This document shows positions 60,755 to 64,000 of a stretch of 64,000 nt of DNA, in pieces. Made by a program: the position numbers and the translations under genes. This stretch comes from Archaeoglobus sp. UBA234 (GTDB lineage: Archaea; Halobacteriota; Archaeoglobi; Archaeoglobales; Archaeoglobaceae), in NCBI GenBank assembly GCA_002494625.1, contig DACH01000006.1, forward strand, positions 51,492 through 115,491, written 5' to 3'. Position 1 is the first letter of the stretch. Each line of letters opens with the position of its first letter. The notes below the pieces were generated by a model. That model did no database searches and was not told the origin of the DNA. It saw nothing but the letters and a program-made list of their open reading frames with translations.

Positions 60755-61780
60755 ATGATGGAATGGATTAATGAGAAAATGGTGCTTACAAAGAAAGCAT
60801 GCAGATATGCTGAGGACAGCCTGAAAAACATCGAGGCATCTCTTTGCTTTCCCCTCGAGTATAAGACTGCGGTGCTTGCATATGAGCTGTCAAAAATACT
60901 GAAACTCAAGATTTGCAGGTTTGACGATGTCACAACAAAGCCTGAAGCTGAAAAATGGTTGATGGAAAGAAAGATTGAAATTCTCGAGAAAGAGGATTGT
61001 CTTACCTCTGCCTATTACTTGGATTGTGTTGCAAGCCTTACTGGTGTTGCAAAGAAGAGAGGAATATTTGTTGATGGAGTAATTGAATTAACGAGGAGTG
61101 GTGTTAAGAGACTTGAAAAACTTGATAACTACAGAAGAGCAATCTCGGTCGATGATTCTGTGATAAAAGGGTTGGGAGAGAACAGATTCGGTACGGGATG
61201 GGGTTTGATTGATGCTCTTTTTCGCCTCAATATATATCTGCCCGGGAAAAAAGCCTTTGTGATAGGATTTGGTAGAGTTGGTGAGGGATGTTGTGATGCT
61301 TTGAGCAGAACGGGATGTATTGTAAGGACTTTCGATGTGGATGAGATGAGATGTGCAATTGCTGAGTACTCGGGCTTCGAGGTTGTTGGACTTGAGGAGG
61401 GTCTGAATACCTCTGACATAATCGTTACTGCGACAGGAGTCAATGGAGTCATCAGCGGTAAAAATGCCCGCATCATAAAAGAGGGAGCAATCCTGTGCAA
61501 TATGGGCGCTGGTAGGTATGAAATTGATGTCAGGGATTTCGGAGGTTACAGGAGAACTGAGATTACCCCGTTCATAATGAAATACAGTGGTGAAAACACT
61601 TTTTATGTAATAGCGGATGGAAATCCGGTAAATCTGACAATCGGTAATGGAACTGCAGTTGAAATTATGGACAGAACCTTTGCACTGGCAGTTCTTTCGC
61701 TGAAATACCTTGTTGAAAGGGAGTTTTCGGGCATAATACCCACTCCGGACGAAGTTGAAAAGGAGCTTTTAAGCCTTTAA
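60755..61780 (+). CDS. Degenerate S-adenosylhomocysteine hydrolase homologue
   Basis: The C-terminal two thirds follow AhcY: SVDDSVIKGLGENRFGTG, the NAD motif VIGFGRVGEGCCDA, DIIVTATGVNGVI and ADGNPVNLTIGNGTAVEIMD. But the adenosine-site residues are changed: the His of ALHVEAKTA is Pro (CFPLEYKTA), the TK..FDN pair is IK..GEN (Lys kept, Asp to Glu), DDGADL is absent and the SGHF His is lost (MGAGRY). An NAD-binding fold is likely, but SAH hydrolysis is not. The bona fide ahcY is at 24449-25699. Apparently co-transcribed with nnr. Confidence 0.82.
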   Translation: MMEWINEKMVLTKKACRYAEDSLKNIEASLCFPLEYKTAVLAYELSKILKLKICRFDDVTTKPEAEKWLMERKIEILEKEDCLTSAYYLDCVASLTGVAKKRGIFVDGVIELTRSGVKRLEKLDNYRRAISVDDSVIKGLGENRFGTGWGLIDALFRLNIYLPGKKAFVIGFGRVGEGCCDALSRTGCIVRTFDVDEMRCAIAEYSGFEVVGLEEGLNTSDIIVTATGVNGVISGKNARIIKEGAILCNMGAGRYEIDVRDFGGYRRTEITPFIMKYSGENTFYVIADGNPVNLTIGNGTAVEIMDRTFALAVLSLKYLVEREFSGIIPTPDEVEKELLSL

Positions 61781-61781
61781 A

Positions 61782-62612
61782 TTAATTTGAAAAATTGTTA
61801 TTCAGCGAGAGAGAGGAGAGCTTTCCCGTTCTGTATCCTTCCATATCGAAAAAAACACATCTGAATCCTGTTTTTTTCAGTCTCTCAACGATAGCATCCA
61901 TAACTTCGATGCTCATGAATTTGACTCTCTCGTCGGGAGAAACCTCAATCACGGCTATTCCTTTAAAATTCCTTACTCTTACCTGTTTTACACCTGCAAG
62001 TTCCATTACTGCGTTCTCAGCCTCATCCACAATTCTCAGTACTTTTCCATCAATTTCGTCGCCAAAGGGTATTCTTGATGCAAGGCATGCAAGGGATGGT
62101 TTGTCATGGAAGCTGAGCCCCATATCTCTTGCGACTTTTCTGATTTCATCCTTTGTAAAACCGAATTCCAGCCAGGGTGTCTTTACGATTTCGAACTCCT
62201 GCAAGGCTTTGAAACCTGGTCTGTGCCCTTCAACCTCGGAAGCGTTTGTTCCCTCAAAAACATAAGAATAGCCGTTTGTCCTTGCGAAGTTGACCATTAT
62301 TGAAAGAATATGTCTTTTACAGTGGTAGCACCTGTCGGGGGAGTTCTTCTTAAATTCCGGATTGATTAACTCGTCAGTATCAAGGAAATCATGTCTAATG
62401 CCTATCTCTTCAGCTATTCTTGTTGCGTTCTCTATCTCTCTTGTAGGTATTGCGGGCGACCTTATGGTTAGAGCAATAACTCTCTCACCAAGGACATCAT
62501 GGCTTACGGCAGCGAGTGTTGAACTATCCACACCACCACTGAATGCCACCACAGCACTTTCACAATTTTTAATGTACTCTTTAAGTCTATGGAGCTTTTT
62601 CTGGAAATCCAT
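61782..62612 (-). CDS. larE: ATP-dependent sulfur transferase LarE (three-cysteine type)
   Basis: PP-loop enzyme that inserts sulfur into the pyridinium precursor of the nickel-pincer cofactor. The PP-loop FSGGVDSSTLAAV is near residue 25. Three cysteines, C95 and C98 (RCYHCKR) and C176 (LACLASRIP), are placed as in LarE proteins that carry a [4Fe-4S] cluster rather than a single sacrificial Cys. Length (276) fits. larB and larC are not in the window. Divergent from the rRNA leader. Confidence 0.88.
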   Translation of the reverse strand: MDFQKKLHRLKEYIKNCESAVVAFSGGVDSSTLAAVSHDVLGERVIALTIRSPAIPTREIENATRIAEEIGIRHDFLDTDELINPEFKKNSPDRCYHCKRHILSIMVNFARTNGYSYVFEGTNASEVEGHRPGFKALQEFEIVKTPWLEFGFTKDEIRKVARDMGLSFHDKPSLACLASRIPFGDEIDGKVLRIVDEAENAVMELAGVKQVRVRNFKGIAVIEVSPDERVKFMSIEVMDAIVERLKKTGFRCVFFDMEGYRTGKLSSLSLNNNFSN

Positions 62613-62743
62613 AATGCTAGTTTATTTTATAAAAGAAAGGGTTTTTGGTTGTACTGAGTAAGGTTTTCCTGATATCGGGAGGTCTTTGGACATTAAAGTA
62701 AATAATAAATCCTGGGAATACTGTTGGTGGAGTTTGCACAAAG

Positions 62744-62752
62744 CTTAAATAT
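62744..62752 (+). promoter_or_regulatory. Upstream TATA-like element (possible second rRNA promoter)
   Basis: CTTAAATAT in the context AAAGCTTAAATATCC, about 295 nt before mature 16S. It would start transcription near 62775. Weaker than the downstream box. Confidence 0.3.
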
Positions 62753-62827
62753 CCATCCATTTCCAGAGAAAGAACACTCTACAGATAATCAGAACTTCAA
62801 TAACACAATCGATAGATGAGCAAAAGG

Positions 62828-62836
62828 CTTATAAAT
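62828..62836 (+). promoter_or_regulatory. Main 16S rRNA promoter TATA box
   Basis: CTTATAAAT preceded by AAAAGG (BRE-like purine run). A start site about 25 nt downstream (near 62858) would place the structured element at 62874 at the very beginning of the pre-rRNA. Confidence 0.55.
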
Positions 62837-62873
62837 CACAAAGACCAAATAAACATTTACCAAAAATCCAGAA

Positions 62874-62941
62874 CCGCAGAACCGGCAAGTGCCCGGATTG
62901 AGGCGTAAGCCGTAGATGAAGGGTGGAGTTCCCCTCTGCGG
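62874..62941 (+). ncRNA. Structured RNA element in the 16S leader
   Basis: A 7-bp outer stem (CCGCAGA 62874-62880 with TCTGCGG 62935-62941) encloses three small hairpins: CCGG-CAAGTGC-CCGG, GGC-GTAA-GCC (a GNRA tetraloop) and GGG-TGGAGTT-CCC. The overall 68-nt multibranch outline looks tRNA-sized but lacks tRNA consensus (no TTCRA T loop). Known family not identified. It is the first structure expected on the pre-rRNA transcript. Confidence 0.45.
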
Positions 62942-62953
62942 TAAAAAAATGAG

Positions 62954-62972
62954 GACCACAGTGTTTGTGGTC
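62954..62972 (+). other. Perfect hairpin in the 16S leader
   Basis: GACCACA-GTGTT-TGTGGTC: a 7-bp stem with a 5-nt loop. Could be a protein or processing signal within the external transcribed spacer. Confidence 0.5.
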
Positions 62973-63000
62973 TGATGTGGGCTTGAGTAGGATTTATCCG

Positions 63001-63037
63001 GTGGGCGAAGAGGCGTATTCATCGCATCTTCCCCCGC
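63001..63037 (+). other. Hairpin ending at the mature 5' end of 16S
   Basis: GTGGGCGAAGAGGCG (63001-63015) pairs with CGCATCTTCCCCCGC (63023-63037) at 13 of 15 positions, one of them G-U, around loop TATTCAT. It ends one or two bases before 16S begins. It may compete with, or form part of, the longer processing stem that pairs with the 3' flank outside the window. Confidence 0.5.
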
Positions 63038-63038
63038 A

Positions 63039-64000
<962 letters not shown>

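Noticed and set aside
62874..62941. Possible tRNA gene in the 16S leader
   Set aside because: A 7-bp closing stem and near-tRNA length, but no T-loop TTCRA, no D-loop GG and no recognisable anticodon loop; kept only as a structured RNA.
62910..62975. Possible C/D box guide RNA (AGATGAA ... CTGA)
   Set aside because: C and C' boxes are imperfect, and the interval is better explained by the hairpins.

Overview
The window reads as a chromosomal segment of a thermophilic euryarchaeon, most likely a member of the Archaeoglobales (Archaeoglobus/Geoglobus/Ferroglobus). The basis is: archaeal 16S rRNA of high GC at the right edge; archaeal information-processing genes (aRF1, Spt5, SecE, L11, S17e, FEN1, Orc1/Cdc6, translin, aCPSF2-type beta-CASP nuclease); Sep-tRNA:Cys-tRNA synthase, methenyl-tetrahydromethanopterin cyclohydrolase and an MptE-like pterin kinase, which belong to methanogens and their Archaeoglobales relatives; several start codons placed about 25 nt after a TATA-like box, as in leaderless archaeal transcripts; and Shine-Dalgarno elements of GGTGA/GAGGTG type. 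The genus is an inference; a 16S search would settle it.

Layout. 1-1.5 kb: a TadC/GspF-like pilus membrane protein. 1.6-5.7 kb: a minus-strand operon for a 2-oxoacid:ferredoxin oxidoreductase (fused gamma-delta, alpha, beta) and a Leu/Val-type amino acid dehydrogenase, apparently a branched-chain amino acid oxidation module, with a bat-type HTH regulator and a ferredoxin upstream. 7.1-9.4 kb: ftsZ-secE-spt5-rpl11, back to back with dihydroorotase. 10.7-16.9 kb: argS, aRF1, a Z-prenyl diphosphate synthase, DUF2551, a radical SAM protein, a nucleotidyltransferase and CutA. 17-25.7 kb: site-2 protease, FKBP isomerase, CYTH protein, phosphoesterase, beta-CASP nuclease, AIM24-like protein, FwdC-like GXGXG protein, tRNA-Arg(TCT) and adenosylhomocysteinase. 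25.9-30.1 kb: a Walker-A-less KaiC-like protein, nitroreductase, UPF0216, enoyl-CoA hydratase, a tiny zinc ribbon and a divergent MidA-like protein. 30.1-33.7 kb: Orc1/Cdc6, MoaB, FEN1 and an MGMT-fold-like protein.

33.8-47.5 kb holds a sodium:solute symporter with a 39-residue partner protein, rps17e-dapA-dapB, geranylgeranyl reductase, SepCysS flanked by two membrane-anchored winged-helix regulators, translin, gatB, topA and a GTP cyclohydrolase II with a decayed RibB-like domain. 47.5-57.5 kb has mch, a stand-alone CheY-like receiver, a NifU-like protein, and a minus-strand cluster of flippase, two glycosyltransferases, mptE and ileS. 57.6-62.6 kb has a 56-residue basic protein, DUF166, flavin reductase, Nnr, a second and degenerate SAH-hydrolase homologue, and a three-cysteine LarE. 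The right end is the 16S promoter, a highly structured leader and the first ~960 nt of 16S.

Most of the window is compact housekeeping DNA. No CRISPR array, defence island, insertion sequence or prophage is visible. The most unusual content is a set of decayed enzyme paralogues: the SAH-hydrolase homologue, the RibB domain, the KaiC-like protein and the MidA-like protein all lack residues that define catalysis in their families. There are also several unlisted small genes (28822-28995, 33837-33956, 57651-57821), two gene remnants (23688-23826, 48135-48320), and structured RNA ahead of 16S.
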